A stretch of DNA of 64,000 nt from Nitrospirota bacterium (lineage in GTDB: Bacteria > Nitrospirota > Thermodesulfovibrionia > Thermodesulfovibrionales > JdFR-88), in assembly GCA_014874185.1 (NCBI GenBank), contig JACWAF010000041.1:47585-111584 (forward strand), given 5' to 3'. Of this stretch, positions 9,209 to 18,680 are shown piece by piece. The translations under genes and the position numbers were made by a program. Under the pieces are notes generated by a model. That model worked only from the letters and a program-made list of their open reading frames with translations. It was not told where the DNA came from and ran no database searches. The stretch's first letter is position 1, and each line of letters starts with the position of its first letter.

Positions 9209-9237
9209 AGTATATGAATAGATTTTAAATCTGTCAA
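9209..9237 (-). promoter_or_regulatory. Strong sigma-70 promoter reading toward the Sec-like tRNA and yedF
   Basis: TTGACA (9237-9232), an exact 17-base spacer, and TATACT (9214-9209). It is the best sigma-70 match in the region and the only clear one upstream of the leader ORF, the dehydratase remnant, the tRNA and yedF. Confidence 0.75.
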
Positions 9238-9408
9238 CAACACGCAACACGCTGCGGCGCGGTTCCCATTTCGATTACTGGTGCAAGAAGTACCGGATAA
9301 AAATGGCAATGGGTTGATTTCAAGTGCTTTGCAACTTATTCCAAATCAGGGCCAAGCGGCTGACTTTTTAAAGGCAGATACGGGGCTGGGCATGATCGAT
9401 GACTTTTT

Positions 9409-11559
9409 TCAGACCTGGAGCGCTTTATTGACGCTTAGAAGGAGCTTGCTTACGCTGAAGGGTTTTTTCAACAGCGCGTCCGCGCCTGTCTCTTTGCAGA
9501 GATCGTTGAATGCGCTCATGGATATGATCCTTGCATCGGGGTTCAGCCCCTTTATCTCCTTTGCGAGCTCCACGCCGTCCATCTCCGGCATCACGAGATC
9601 GGTTATGACCAGGTCTATTTCATCCCTTTTCCCCCCGTACAGGCTGAGCCCTTCCATGGCAGAGTCGGACGAGAAGGTATTGAAGCCCCGGCTGGCAAGG
9701 GCCTCGCAGGTGAATTCAAGCACAGACCGGTCGTCGTCTATTACCAGCACCGTTTCGCCCGAGCCCATTGGAATTTCCTCTTGCCCGCAGGCCGGCCTGG
9801 ATACGTATTCCGGGGCTGCGGGTATATATATCTCGAACCTCGTCCCGGCGCCGGGTACCGAGTCCACCGTGATATAGCCCTGGTGCCCCTTAACGATACC
9901 GTAGACCATGGCCAGTCCCAACCCCATCCCCTTCATCTTCTCCTTCGTCGTATAGAAGGGCTCGAAGATATGCGGCAGATCGGATTCCCGTATCCCTGTC
10001 CCACTGTCCGAGACCGTGAGCTTGACGTAAGCTCCGGGCACAACCTGGGTGCTTACATTCAGGTTCTTTGACGTGAGCTGCACCAATTCGGTGCTTATGA
10101 CAAGCGAACCACCCTCCGGCATGGCGTCCCTCGCGTTCAGGACGAGGTTCATGAGCATCTGATCCATCTGGACCACGTCACCCCTTATGAAATGCAGCCC
10201 AGCTTCCAGGGCCTTTTCTACTCTTATCTTATCCGGTATGAGTCTTTTCACAAGATCGAGGGCCTCTTCCACGACTTCGTTTAAGTCGAGAGCTGCCGGC
10301 TCGAAATTCGAGCGCCTGGCAAAGCTCAGGAGCTTCGAGATCATCTGCACGGCCTTTCTTGCCGCGGCCTCGATCCGGCGCACTTTCTCAAGAACACCCG
10401 GCGGGACCGCCTCCCTCTTCACTATGAGTTCGACGTTGCCCAGTATGGCCGCAAGGACATTATTGAAGTCATGTGCAATTCCACCCGCAAGCTGCCCGAT
10501 GGACTCCATCTTCTGAGACTGAAGGAGCTGTTCCTGCAATCTCTTTTTTTCCGTGATGTCGCGGTAAAAGCATTGTATCAGCACTCCGCCGTTGACCTGG
10601 ACGGCGCGCGAGCTTGCTTCCAGGACGATTGTCCCGCCGTCTTTTTTGAAATGCCTGGTCTCGTATATCAGGGACTCTCCGGCCAGGGTGCTCCGAAGCC
10701 GGTCTTTCAGCATGGCCCGGTTCTCCTCCGCATCGAGGCCGGCCAGGTCAGTGCCCACCAGGGAGCAAGCTTCCATGTTGTGCATCTCGCATGCGCGGCT
10801 GTTCACGTTCAGGATGACGCCCTCGGTGTCCAGCAGCATTATCGCGTCGGTTGCGTTCTCGAAGAGAGACCTGAACATCACCTCCGATTTATTGAGGTCA
10901 CGGGTGCGCTCCTCGACAAGCCTTTCGAGTCCCGACGAGTATGCCGCGAGCTGTTCCCTGTCCATGTCAAGCTCGTACTGGAGGCCAAGCGAATTGATCA
11001 GGCTCCTCTGGTTCAACGCCCTCCAGACCAGAGAGATCAGAAAAGTGGAGATGAGGAAGGCGTTGCTTGCGGCGAACTGGCCCGTGCTGGTGACCCGGTC
11101 AAAGACCAGGATGGGGACCAGGTACGTAAGGTAGATTATCGAAACGCAGAGCGCAGACTCCGTCATCCTGAGGGGCACGAACCCCAGCACAAGGATGACT
11201 ATCAGGTTCAGGCCCGCATAGTAGGTGGAACCGGATCCGCCGAGCTTCAGTATCATCATCTCGACCACGGCACTGGAGAGAAATGTGCCGGTCAGAATGA
11301 GAATGTATTGCAGGCGGCGGTCCTTCTTTTCCCGGTCGAACCTTTTCAGGGCAAGAAACCAGAGAAAAAGAACGGCCGCTATTGCTATTCTGAACAGGAG
11401 GAATTCACGGAAATGCGACCTGGCGGCGAGATAATCCAGGCCCGACAGACAGATGAACAGGATTGATCCCAGCAGCAGAATCGTCCCTACCCAGTAGTGG
11501 GATATTCTTGCTATCTGTCCCTCTATGTAACGGCTCCGCCCGCTCCCCGTAATAGTCAC
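9409..11559 (-). CDS. Membrane hybrid sensor histidine kinase (PAS, HisKA, HATPase, receiver)
   Basis: 716 residues. About six hydrophobic segments in residues 20-185 form a membrane sensor of MASE-like appearance; a coiled linker leads to a PAS domain (about 225-340), HisKA with phospho-His in GGIAHDFNN, HATPase with N box NLVLNARDAMPEGG and G boxes SDSGTGI and KGMGLGLAM, then a C-terminal receiver whose phospho-Asp is in VITDLVMPEMDG. The layout suggests a phosphorelay whose output partner is not encoded next door. The stimulus is unknown. Confidence 0.92.
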   Translation of the reverse strand: MTITGSGRSRYIEGQIARISHYWVGTILLLGSILFICLSGLDYLAARSHFREFLLFRIAIAAVLFLWFLALKRFDREKKDRRLQYILILTGTFLSSAVVEMMILKLGGSGSTYYAGLNLIVILVLGFVPLRMTESALCVSIIYLTYLVPILVFDRVTSTGQFAASNAFLISTFLISLVWRALNQRSLINSLGLQYELDMDREQLAAYSSGLERLVEERTRDLNKSEVMFRSLFENATDAIMLLDTEGVILNVNSRACEMHNMEACSLVGTDLAGLDAEENRAMLKDRLRSTLAGESLIYETRHFKKDGGTIVLEASSRAVQVNGGVLIQCFYRDITEKKRLQEQLLQSQKMESIGQLAGGIAHDFNNVLAAILGNVELIVKREAVPPGVLEKVRRIEAAARKAVQMISKLLSFARRSNFEPAALDLNEVVEEALDLVKRLIPDKIRVEKALEAGLHFIRGDVVQMDQMLMNLVLNARDAMPEGGSLVISTELVQLTSKNLNVSTQVVPGAYVKLTVSDSGTGIRESDLPHIFEPFYTTKEKMKGMGLGLAMVYGIVKGHQGYITVDSVPGAGTRFEIYIPAAPEYVSRPACGQEEIPMGSGETVLVIDDDRSVLEFTCEALASRGFNTFSSDSAMEGLSLYGGKRDEIDLVITDLVMPEMDGVELAKEIKGLNPDARIISMSAFNDLCKETGADALLKKPFSVSKLLLSVNKALQV

Positions 11560-11608
11560 AGCTCATTTTAACAAATATCCTTTGTTCGTTCTTTATCAAG
11601 ACTTTTCT

Positions 11609-12670
11609 TTATTCCCTGACTATCTGATAAAAGATGATCACGCCGGAGGCATCGCGCGAGCATTTCTTCACGGGTATGCCGGCCTTCTCGAAGAGGATAG
11701 CGCTCTCTTCCGCCGTCCTCTGGTAAAATCCTGCCCAGTCAACGATCCAGTGGTAATCCTGTGTCCGGTATCTGCGGCTGTCCTTGAATGCCGCTACAAG
11801 GGTGCCTCCGGGATTCAGCAGTTCGTAGAACGATGCGAACAACCTCACAAGGACGTCGTCCCGGAGGTAATCGAAGAACCCTATGCTGTAGATGATGTCC
11901 TGGGGCCCGAACTCCCCCATATTCCTCTCGCGGCTTACCATCCTGAGGGCGTTGTATATCCGCATCTCCACCGTGCCCGCGATCCCGGCATTGGCCAGCC
12001 TGTCCGCGGCGAAGCGGAGAGCGTCCTCGTCATGGTCCACGCAGATGAAGCGCGCCTTGGATGCACTTATTTCCGGCACCAGATCCAGGAGTTCGCGGCA
12101 GGGGCCGCAGGCAATATTGAGCACCGCCGGCCCGGCCCTTTTCGACAGTTCTTCTTTGAGGATTCCGGTCATCTCCCGAAGACGGCTGCGGATCGCCATG
12201 GCGAGCGTCGTGTTCAGGGAATACAAATCCAGCAGGCGGCCAAGTCCTTCCGAGACCGGCATCTGCCTGTACATGCCTTCTATGATCTTGTAATCGCCGG
12301 GATAGCCTTTGGGCCAGGTGCGGGCGTGATTAATGAAATGGCCCTTCGAGAGAAGGGGGTTTGTCTTCAGCCGGAACTCCCGCCTCAGCCTCTCCAGTTC
12401 GGCAGGTTCATCCGCGAATCCCGCGTCTACGAGCCGGCATGTGCCGTACGTCTTGCATATGGCCTCTACAGTCCCCCTGACGAGCGCTTTCTCAACCCCA
12501 GGCGCGTATCCGGCTTCGATACCGGCGAGGTCGGCATTCAATTCTTCAGCGGCGGCATGGAGCAGTTTGATCAGGCTCTCACGGACTCCCTTGTTTTTTT
12601 CAACATCTTTACCAATCTCCACGGCACGGCCACCTGGATGAGAAAATTTATCCGATATCCCCTTTTTCAT
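11609..12670 (-). CDS. Class I SAM-dependent methyltransferase
   Basis: 353 residues from the ATG at 12670, chosen because AAAGGAG lies just upstream (an earlier in-frame ATG at 12703 lacks one). The Rossmann motif is VLNIACGPCRELLDLV with the acidic strand end FICVDHDEDAL, and IIYSIGFFDYLRDDVL follows. The N-terminal 180 residues are helical and contain FINHARTWPKGYPGDYKIIEG, seen in proteins sometimes annotated as fatty-acid (3-hydroxypalmitate) methyl ester enzymes. The substrate cannot be assigned. It is divergent from panB. Confidence 0.75.
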   Translation of the reverse strand: MKKGISDKFSHPGGRAVEIGKDVEKNKGVRESLIKLLHAAAEELNADLAGIEAGYAPGVEKALVRGTVEAICKTYGTCRLVDAGFADEPAELERLRREFRLKTNPLLSKGHFINHARTWPKGYPGDYKIIEGMYRQMPVSEGLGRLLDLYSLNTTLAMAIRSRLREMTGILKEELSKRAGPAVLNIACGPCRELLDLVPEISASKARFICVDHDEDALRFAADRLANAGIAGTVEMRIYNALRMVSRERNMGEFGPQDIIYSIGFFDYLRDDVLVRLFASFYELLNPGGTLVAAFKDSRRYRTQDYHWIVDWAGFYQRTAEESAILFEKAGIPVKKCSRDASGVIIFYQIVRE

Positions 12671-12804
12671 TTTTACTCCTTTGAAGCGCGCGGAATTTCT
12701 CAATTAATGAATATTAGCAACAGGGGGGAATTTTTTAATGTGCGTGAAATCACCCTTTTCTTCCCGGCCTCTTTGCCATCTCTTTGTGATAAAATCATAA
12801 CGTT

Positions 12805-13605
12805 ATGGAAAAGGTCACCATAAATTCGCTTATCAGGAAGAAAGCCGAGGGGAAAAAATTCGCCATGGTCACGGCTTACGATTTCCCTTTCGCCAGGATT
12901 GCCGAAGAGGCGGGCCTGGATGTAATCCTGGTAGGCGATTCCCTGGCCATGGTAGTCCAGGGGCTTGAGAACACGCTGCCAGTCACGATGGACGAGATGG
13001 TCTATCATACCCGGCTCGTCTCAAGGGCGGCTAAAAAATCGCTGGTTGTGGGCGACATGCCCTTCATGAGCTATCAGGCTGGGCTGGAAGAGGCCGTGAA
13101 GAATGCCGGAAGGTTTTTGAAGGAAGGCGGAGCGGCGGCCGTAAAGCTGGAGGGCGGTCTGGAAATAGCGGAAAAAATAAGGGCCATGTCCCGTTCCGAC
13201 ATCCCCGCCATGGCCCACATAGGGCTGACCCCTCAGGCCATTCACCGTATGGGCGGCTACAAGGTGCAGGGACGTGATGAGGCGGGTAGAAAAAGGCTTA
13301 TGGAGGAGGCGCGCGCCATGCAGGAGGCGGGAGCTTTCGCCCTGGTGATAGAGGCCGTGCCGATGGACCTTGCGGCTGAGATAACCAAGTCCCTTTCCAT
13401 TCCCACCATCAGCATAGGGGCGGGGCCGCACTGTGACGCGCAGGTGCTGGTACTGCATGACATCCTGGGGCTCTTTGAGCGCTTCCAGCCGAAGTTCGCA
13501 AAGCGTTATGCCAACCTGAAGGACGAGGCGCTTAAGGCCCTCAGCCAATACAGGGAAGAGGTCGAAAATGGCATTTTCCCCGGCGAAGAGCACGGGTTCA
13601 AATAG
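12805..13605 (+). CDS. panB: 3-methyl-2-oxobutanoate hydroxymethyltransferase
   Basis: 266 residues with PanB landmarks: FAMVTAYDFPFARIAEEAG, ILVGDSLAMVVQG (Mg2+-binding Asp), VVGDMPFMSYQ, AAAVKLEGG, AHIGLTPQ and SIGAGPHCDAQVLVLHDILG. It transfers a hydroxymethyl group from 5,10-methylene-THF to 3-methyl-2-oxobutanoate in pantothenate synthesis. The length is standard (about 264). It stands alone; panC and panD are not in the window. Confidence 0.98.
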   Translation: MEKVTINSLIRKKAEGKKFAMVTAYDFPFARIAEEAGLDVILVGDSLAMVVQGLENTLPVTMDEMVYHTRLVSRAAKKSLVVGDMPFMSYQAGLEEAVKNAGRFLKEGGAAAVKLEGGLEIAEKIRAMSRSDIPAMAHIGLTPQAIHRMGGYKVQGRDEAGRKRLMEEARAMQEAGAFALVIEAVPMDLAAEITKSLSIPTISIGAGPHCDAQVLVLHDILGLFERFQPKFAKRYANLKDEALKALSQYREEVENGIFPGEEHGFK

Positions 13606-13756
13606 GCCGCCTCACAATTCCCAAAAACCTCTTCGCAAAAATGAAAGATTTTTATTCAACTCGTCCTTGGCAAACTTGAGCTGCAAATGTCTGCTTCCCT
13701 GAGATGGAGCGCCCGGCGGGGGCTGTGTTAAACTAGTGCAAGCCTGTTTCGGGACC

Positions 13757-13800
13757 CCCAAGGGGCTTTAGCCCCGTATTTAGAAGGGCTTTAGGCCCCG
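13757..13800. repeat. Two GC-rich palindromes upstream of thyA
   Basis: GGGGCTTTAGCCCC (13762-13775) and GGGCTTTAGGCCCC (13786-13799) lie between panB and the thymidylate synthase gene. They are alike and could be part of a dispersed palindromic family, or a terminator for panB. Confidence 0.6.
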
Positions 13801-13817
13801 CATCTGGAGGACTGTGG

Positions 13818-14546
13818 ATGGAGCCGTTCTTCATAAAAGCCAAGACCATATCGGACGCATGGTTTCAGCTCATCTATAACGTATTCGACAACGCTTACAC
13901 ACAGCGGATACAAAGGGGCTCTTTCGAGAACGAGCAGTACCGGCTCCAGTATCCGGGGATGGCAGTCTACATAGAGCACCCCTCCGAGGACATGGTCCCG
14001 GTGATGCCCCCGAACTCCGGCATTCCGGCCCCAACCACGATGGAATATATCGAAGACTATTTCGCCAATTACCTGATGGACCCGGAACTCTCCGAGAACG
14101 AGACTTACAAATACGCCTCACGCATACATTACCCCATGCCGAAGGGCGGCACCCAGCTTGACAGGGTTATAGAAATGCTCCGAGAGACCCCGCTTACCAA
14201 TCAGGCCGTTGTGGAGATAGGCACCCCTGAGGACAACGATATCTGCCTTGGCAATGACGGCAAGATGGACCCGCCATGCCTCAGGCTGCTGGACTTCAAG
14301 GCGGTCCCCTTAAAAGATGAGACTGTCCTCACTGTAAGCTGTTATTTCCGTTCCTGGGACCTGTGGGCCGGGTTTCCTACAAACCTGGGCGGCATAGAGC
14401 TGCTCAAAAAGTATGTGGCGGACGAGGCCGGGCTCTCAAGCGGCCCCATTTACGCCTACAGCGCCGGGGCGCACATCTACGGGTATCAGGAAGACATAGC
14501 GAGGCTCCGCACCGGCATACAGAAACTCAAAGCCAACCGGGGCTAG
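13818..14546 (+). CDS. Thymidylate synthase, archaeal-type ThyA-like
   Basis: 242 residues. The catalytic Cys is probably Cys154 in DPPCLRLLDF, followed by CYFRSWDLWAGFPTNLGGIELL, which corresponds to the RSxDxxLGxPFN segment of classical ThyA but in the shorter archaeal form. It would methylate dUMP using 5,10-methylene-THF and release dihydrofolate. It lacks the long insertions of E. coli ThyA. A dUMP/dCMP hydroxymethylase role is the alternative. It overlaps the convergent reductase gene by four bases. Confidence 0.78.
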   Translation: MEPFFIKAKTISDAWFQLIYNVFDNAYTQRIQRGSFENEQYRLQYPGMAVYIEHPSEDMVPVMPPNSGIPAPTTMEYIEDYFANYLMDPELSENETYKYASRIHYPMPKGGTQLDRVIEMLRETPLTNQAVVEIGTPEDNDICLGNDGKMDPPCLRLLDFKAVPLKDETVLTVSCYFRSWDLWAGFPTNLGGIELLKKYVADEAGLSSGPIYAYSAGAHIYGYQEDIARLRTGIQKLKANRG

Positions 14547-16150
14547 GCCTTGGTCAGGTCTTCGAACGCGCTCATGGCGGCGACTGTGCCCTGCGAGACG
14601 GCGACGGTTATCTGCTTCTCGCCGCCGGTGAGGTCTCCCGCCGCGTAGACGAAGGGGATGGACGTCCTCTGCCGGTCATCAGTTTTGACGTACCCTTCCC
14701 CACTCAATGAAAGCCCGATCATTTTGGCCAGTTCGTTCGAAGGCTCATACCCCACCGCGATGAAAGCGCCGTCCACTTTGATCTCCCGCCAGGAGTTGTC
14801 CTTCAGGTTCTTTAGTTTCAGCTTCTCAAGCCGCCTCTCCCCTATAAATTCGGTCACCAGGGTGTTCCAGTAGATGAGCAGGTTTCTCTGGAAGAGGCCC
14901 TGTTTAAGCCTGTCTTCGGCCTTCAGTGTGTCCGTCCGGCTGACAAGGGTCACATGCGCGCCGAGACCGTCCAGATAAAGGGCATCGGTGACGGCCGTGT
15001 TGCCGCCGCCTATCACAACGACAGATTTGCCGTCCTTGAACAGATAACCGTCGCAGGTTGCGCAGTAGCTTATACCCCTGCCAGACAGCTTCTCCTCCCC
15101 CGGCACGTTCAGCCTGCGGTAGGTCGCCCCGGTGGCGATGACGATGGCCCTGGCCCCGTAAACGCCGCCCGTGGTTATCACCTCGAACCGGCTGTCAATC
15201 TTCCTAATGTCCTTTACGCCCACGCCCTGCTTTATCTTCGCGTACTGGGACGCCTGGGACATCATCATGTCCACCAGTGACTTCCCGCCCACGCTGAGGA
15301 AGCCGGGATAGTTCTCCACAATCGGAGTGATAGCTACCTGTCCCCCGACATTGGCCTTTTCAAGCACAACCGCCTTCAGGCCGCTTCGGCCCGCGTAGAT
15401 GGCCGCCGTAAGCCCGGCTGGCCCGCCCCCGACAATAACGATATCGAATGTGGCCGTCTCTTCGGCGGGTTTTTCTTCCGGTGCGGCCGCCTCTTTCGCA
15501 AACAAAGTCTCTTTTCCGGGGGCCAGCGAGTCCACGAACTCGTCCGCGGGCGGAAGGTAATGGGCAGTAAGCTCCTCGTTCACGAATATCCTGGGCACGC
15601 TCATCGCACCATACTTCTCGGCCAGGTCAGGGTTCTCGTATATCTCGATTATCTCCGCCGAGATAAACTCCGGCCTTTCCACGGCGGCGGAGATGGCGTA
15701 GAGGGCGGCCTGGGGGCAGTACGGGCACGTGGGGCTCACGAAGACCTTTACGTTCTTGGATTCGTTTACGCCCTCCAGCCGCTTGGCAAGCGGCCTGTCA
15801 AAGATGCCCCTGCCCGTCGAGGCCATGATTATCCCCAGTATGAGGGAGCGGCCTTCCTCGCCAAGGGGCGCGCCGGTGTAGCGTATCTTGTATTTAGCCG
15901 GACTCACAAGCAGTGTGGGCGCCCTCTCCACCCCGTATCTTCCGGATGCCTCGTCCCCAACCTGGTGGAATTCGGGTTTTATCCTTTTATCGAATTTGGC
16001 GATCTCGGTTACCAGGCCCACAAGGATCTGGCTGAATTGTTCGTTTACGCCGGGCTTGGTGAAAACGTGAAGTTCCACTTCATCACGGAGCTGTTTGAAG
16101 CCTTCCTTCAGGGATTTGGCCGCATCGGGCGTTATTATCGCTTCGGGCAT
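14543..16150 (-). CDS. AhpF-like fusion: glutaredoxin/PDO-type domain plus thioredoxin reductase
   Basis: 535 residues from ATG 16150. Residues 1-220 form two thioredoxin-like folds, the second with active site SPTCPYCPQ. A low-complexity linker (about 215-235, EEKPAEE) joins a full TrxB module with FAD motif IVGGGPAGLTAAIYAGRSG, redox site CATCDG, NAD(P) motif VIGGGNTAV and C-terminal FVYAAGDLTGG. It is laid out like AhpF, the electron donor to AhpC peroxiredoxins. The window encodes an AhpC-type selenoperoxiredoxin at 26.7 kb, a likely partner (inference). It may be translated from a leaderless mRNA. Confidence 0.9.
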   Translation of the reverse strand: MPEAIITPDAAKSLKEGFKQLRDEVELHVFTKPGVNEQFSQILVGLVTEIAKFDKRIKPEFHQVGDEASGRYGVERAPTLLVSPAKYKIRYTGAPLGEEGRSLILGIIMASTGRGIFDRPLAKRLEGVNESKNVKVFVSPTCPYCPQAALYAISAAVERPEFISAEIIEIYENPDLAEKYGAMSVPRIFVNEELTAHYLPPADEFVDSLAPGKETLFAKEAAAPEEKPAEETATFDIVIVGGGPAGLTAAIYAGRSGLKAVVLEKANVGGQVAITPIVENYPGFLSVGGKSLVDMMMSQASQYAKIKQGVGVKDIRKIDSRFEVITTGGVYGARAIVIATGATYRRLNVPGEEKLSGRGISYCATCDGYLFKDGKSVVVIGGGNTAVTDALYLDGLGAHVTLVSRTDTLKAEDRLKQGLFQRNLLIYWNTLVTEFIGERRLEKLKLKNLKDNSWREIKVDGAFIAVGYEPSNELAKMIGLSLSGEGYVKTDDRQRTSIPFVYAAGDLTGGEKQITVAVSQGTVAAMSAFEDLTKA

Positions 16151-16156
16151 GTTGTT

Positions 16157-16184
16157 ATTATAGACCGAATCAGGCAAGCCGCAA
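16157..16184 (-). promoter_or_regulatory. Sigma-70 promoter implying a leaderless transcript of the AhpF-like gene
   Basis: TTGCGG (16184-16179), 16-base spacer, perfect TATAAT (16162-16157). The -10 box ends only six bases before the ATG at 16150, so transcription should start at or next to the start codon; no Shine-Dalgarno is present. Confidence 0.6.
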
Positions 16185-16222
16185 ACTTATCACATTTCCC
16201 CCCGAACTGCTAAAATAAATGG

Positions 16223-16432
16223 ATGGCAAAGATGCTGGCCCAGTTCATCCTGTCTATTACCCTGCTGTTCGGCTTTCTGACCATCGTCCCGCGCGGGATA
16301 TTGCTCATAAGGCTGGGAAGGATGCGTAAAGGTATGATCTATCTGGCGATGGCCCTGGTCTTTGCCTTCTTTACCGCGTTATCGATCTCATTGGCATTGG
16401 ATTCGTTAAAGGCATGGAGAGCTTTAAACTAG
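16223..16432 (+). CDS. Small membrane protein of unknown function
   Basis: 69 residues with two hydrophobic segments (about 5-27 and 37-58) separated by a basic loop RLGRMRKG, probably a two-helix inner-membrane protein. The frame overlaps the start of uvrB by 19 bases, suggesting coupled expression. No family is recognised. Confidence 0.5.
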   Translation: MAKMLAQFILSITLLFGFLTIVPRGILLIRLGRMRKGMIYLAMALVFAFFTALSISLALDSLKAWRALN

Positions 16433-18405
16433 TTTCCCCTTTCAACCCGAGGGGCGACCAGCCCCAGGCGATAGAAAAACTGGCGAAGGGGCTGGATAAG
16501 GGCAAGCGCCACCAGGTGCTCCTGGGCGTGACCGGCTCCGGCAAGACCTTCACCATCGCCAACGTGATAGCAAAAACAGGCAGGCCCGCCCTGGTGATCG
16601 CCCATAACAAGACGCTTGCCGCCCAGCTCTACGGCGAGTTCAAGGAGCTGTTCCCGGAGAACGCGGTGGAGTACTTCGTGAGCTATTACGACTACTATCA
16701 GCCGGAGGCCTATATCCCGCAGTCCGATACCTACATAGAGAAGGACTCCGCGATCAACGACGACATAGACCGTCTGCGCCATTCGGCCACAAGGGCCGTG
16801 CTCATGCGCCGGGACGCAATAGTTGTGGCCTCGGTATCGTGCATATACGGCATAGGCTCTCCGGACGAGTACATGGCCATGCACCTTGTGCTGGAGGACG
16901 GGATGCACACGGAGCGGAACGCCGTCCTGCGCAGATTGGTAGACATGCAGTACGTCCGATCGGACGTGGAGTTCAGGAGGGGCAACTTCCGTGTGCGCGG
17001 GGACATCGTGGAGGTGTTCCCGTCCTTTTCATCCGACAAAGCCGTCCGGATAGAGTTCTTCGGAGATGACGTGGATGCCCTCTGGGAATTCGACCCGCTC
17101 ACCGGTAACAAGCTGAAGAGATATGAGAGGTTCGCCCTCTTCCCGAACAGCCACTGGATAACGACCCGCGAAAAGCTCGATCCCGCCCTGAAGGCGATAG
17201 AGGCGGAGATGCACGAACGGGTAAAAGTCTTCAACGAGCAGGACAAGAAGATAGAGGCGCAGAGGATAGAGCAGAGGACGATGTTCGACCTGGAGATGCT
17301 GAAGGAGTTCGGCTACTGCCACGGGATAGAAAATTATTCCCGCCATCTATCAGGCCGCGCGCCGGGCGAGCCGCCCTACACGCTTATCGATTATTTTCCC
17401 GAAGACTTCCTGATAGTAATTGATGAATCCCACGTTACGGTCCCGCAGATAGGTGGCATGTACGAGGGGGACAGGTCCAGGAAGCAGACTCTTGTGGACT
17501 TCGGTTTCAGGCTCCCCTCGGCCCTGGACAACCGTCCGCTTACGTTCCCGGAGTTCGAGCACCGGGTGAACCGGGCCATTTACGTCTCGGCCACCCCGGC
17601 CCAGTTTGAGCTTGGCAAGGCGGAGGGCAATGTGGTGGAGCAGATCGTCAGGCCCACCGGGCTCCTGGACCCCAAAATAACACTGAAACCCGCGAAGGGG
17701 CAGGTGGACGACCTGCTGGGCGAGATAAGAAAGCGCATCGCCGCCAAGGAGCGGGTGCTGGTAACCACCCTGACCAAAAAAACCGCCGAGGACCTCACGG
17801 ATTTCTATACCGACCTGGGCATAAAGACCCGCTATCTGCACTCGGATATCGATACCCTGGAGAGGATAAAGATAATCCGGGACCTGCGGCTGGGGACCTT
17901 TGACGTGCTCATAGGGGTGAACCTGCTAAGGGAGGGGCTGGACTTGCCGGAGGTCTCTCTGGTTGCTATTATAGACGCGGACAAGGAGGGCTTTCTGCGT
18001 TCGGAGCGCTCTCTTATGCAGACGGCGGGCAGGGCCGCGAGGAACATCTCGGGAGAGGTCATCTTCTATGCGGACAGGACCACCGGCTCCATGCGGAAGG
18101 CCATGGAGGAGACCGAGCGCAGGAGAAAGCTGCAGGAACTTTTCAATCAAAAGCACGGCATCACCCCGGAGACGGTCAAGTCCAATATAAAGGACATACT
18201 GGGCAGCATCTATGAGCGGGATTACTTCACCGTGGCCGAAGAGCCGGTTGAGTACAAGTACGAGCTTAACGATGCAACACTCAAAAATCTGGAGAAAGAG
18301 ATGCGCGAGGCCGCGGCGAAACTGGAATTCGAGCGCGCGGCGGAACTGCGGGACAGGATAAGGGGACTCAGGCAGAAGATGCTGGAAATCGGCATAAAGG
18401 TCTGA
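16414..18405 (+). CDS. uvrB: Excinuclease ABC subunit B
   Basis: 663 residues with all UvrB features: Walker [11 protein letters not shown], the beta-hairpin region [20 protein letters not shown], helicase motifs DESHVT, YVSATPA and [23 protein letters not shown], and a C-terminal UVR domain (about residues 622-657) that contacts UvrC. It loads onto damaged DNA with UvrA in nucleotide excision repair. The start [20 protein letters not shown] is the standard N-terminus. Confidence 0.98.
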   Translation: MESFKLVSPFNPRGDQPQAIEKLAKGLDKGKRHQVLLGVTGSGKTFTIANVIAKTGRPALVIAHNKTLAAQLYGEFKELFPENAVEYFVSYYDYYQPEAYIPQSDTYIEKDSAINDDIDRLRHSATRAVLMRRDAIVVASVSCIYGIGSPDEYMAMHLVLEDGMHTERNAVLRRLVDMQYVRSDVEFRRGNFRVRGDIVEVFPSFSSDKAVRIEFFGDDVDALWEFDPLTGNKLKRYERFALFPNSHWITTREKLDPALKAIEAEMHERVKVFNEQDKKIEAQRIEQRTMFDLEMLKEFGYCHGIENYSRHLSGRAPGEPPYTLIDYFPEDFLIVIDESHVTVPQIGGMYEGDRSRKQTLVDFGFRLPSALDNRPLTFPEFEHRVNRAIYVSATPAQFELGKAEGNVVEQIVRPTGLLDPKITLKPAKGQVDDLLGEIRKRIAAKERVLVTTLTKKTAEDLTDFYTDLGIKTRYLHSDIDTLERIKIIRDLRLGTFDVLIGVNLLREGLDLPEVSLVAIIDADKEGFLRSERSLMQTAGRAARNISGEVIFYADRTTGSMRKAMEETERRRKLQELFNQKHGITPETVKSNIKDILGSIYERDYFTVAEEPVEYKYELNDATLKNLEKEMREAAAKLEFERAAELRDRIRGLRQKMLEIGIKV

Positions 18406-18481
18406 AGGGAATGTATAAGAGATTGACTTCCCCTCCGGTAGAGATAGACTTTTACAAAAAGGAGCAAAAGGAGGGTCAACC

Positions 18482-18670
18482 ATGATCTGCACCTATGCGC
18501 ATCTGGATGAAGAGAAGCTGAAAGCGATAAAAGAGGTGGAAAAAAAGATCGGCAAAACGCTCCTCGCCTTCAGCTGCAGGGACATGGACGTGGCGCCGCT
18601 CTCAGACGAGCAGATGGAGGAGTTGAAGCGGCTGGAAGACAAGATAGGCTTTCCGCTGGTGGCTGTTTAG
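18482..18670 (+). CDS. Small conserved-looking protein of unknown function
   Basis: 62 residues, highly charged (Glu/Lys-rich), with two cysteines (C3 and one in AFSCRDMD). A clear Shine-Dalgarno (AAAGGAGGG) precedes the ATG. No transmembrane segment or known domain is visible. Confidence 0.65.
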   Translation: MICTYAHLDEEKLKAIKEVEKKIGKTLLAFSCRDMDVAPLSDEQMEELKRLEDKIGFPLVAV

Positions 18671-18680
18671 GCGGCGGGGC

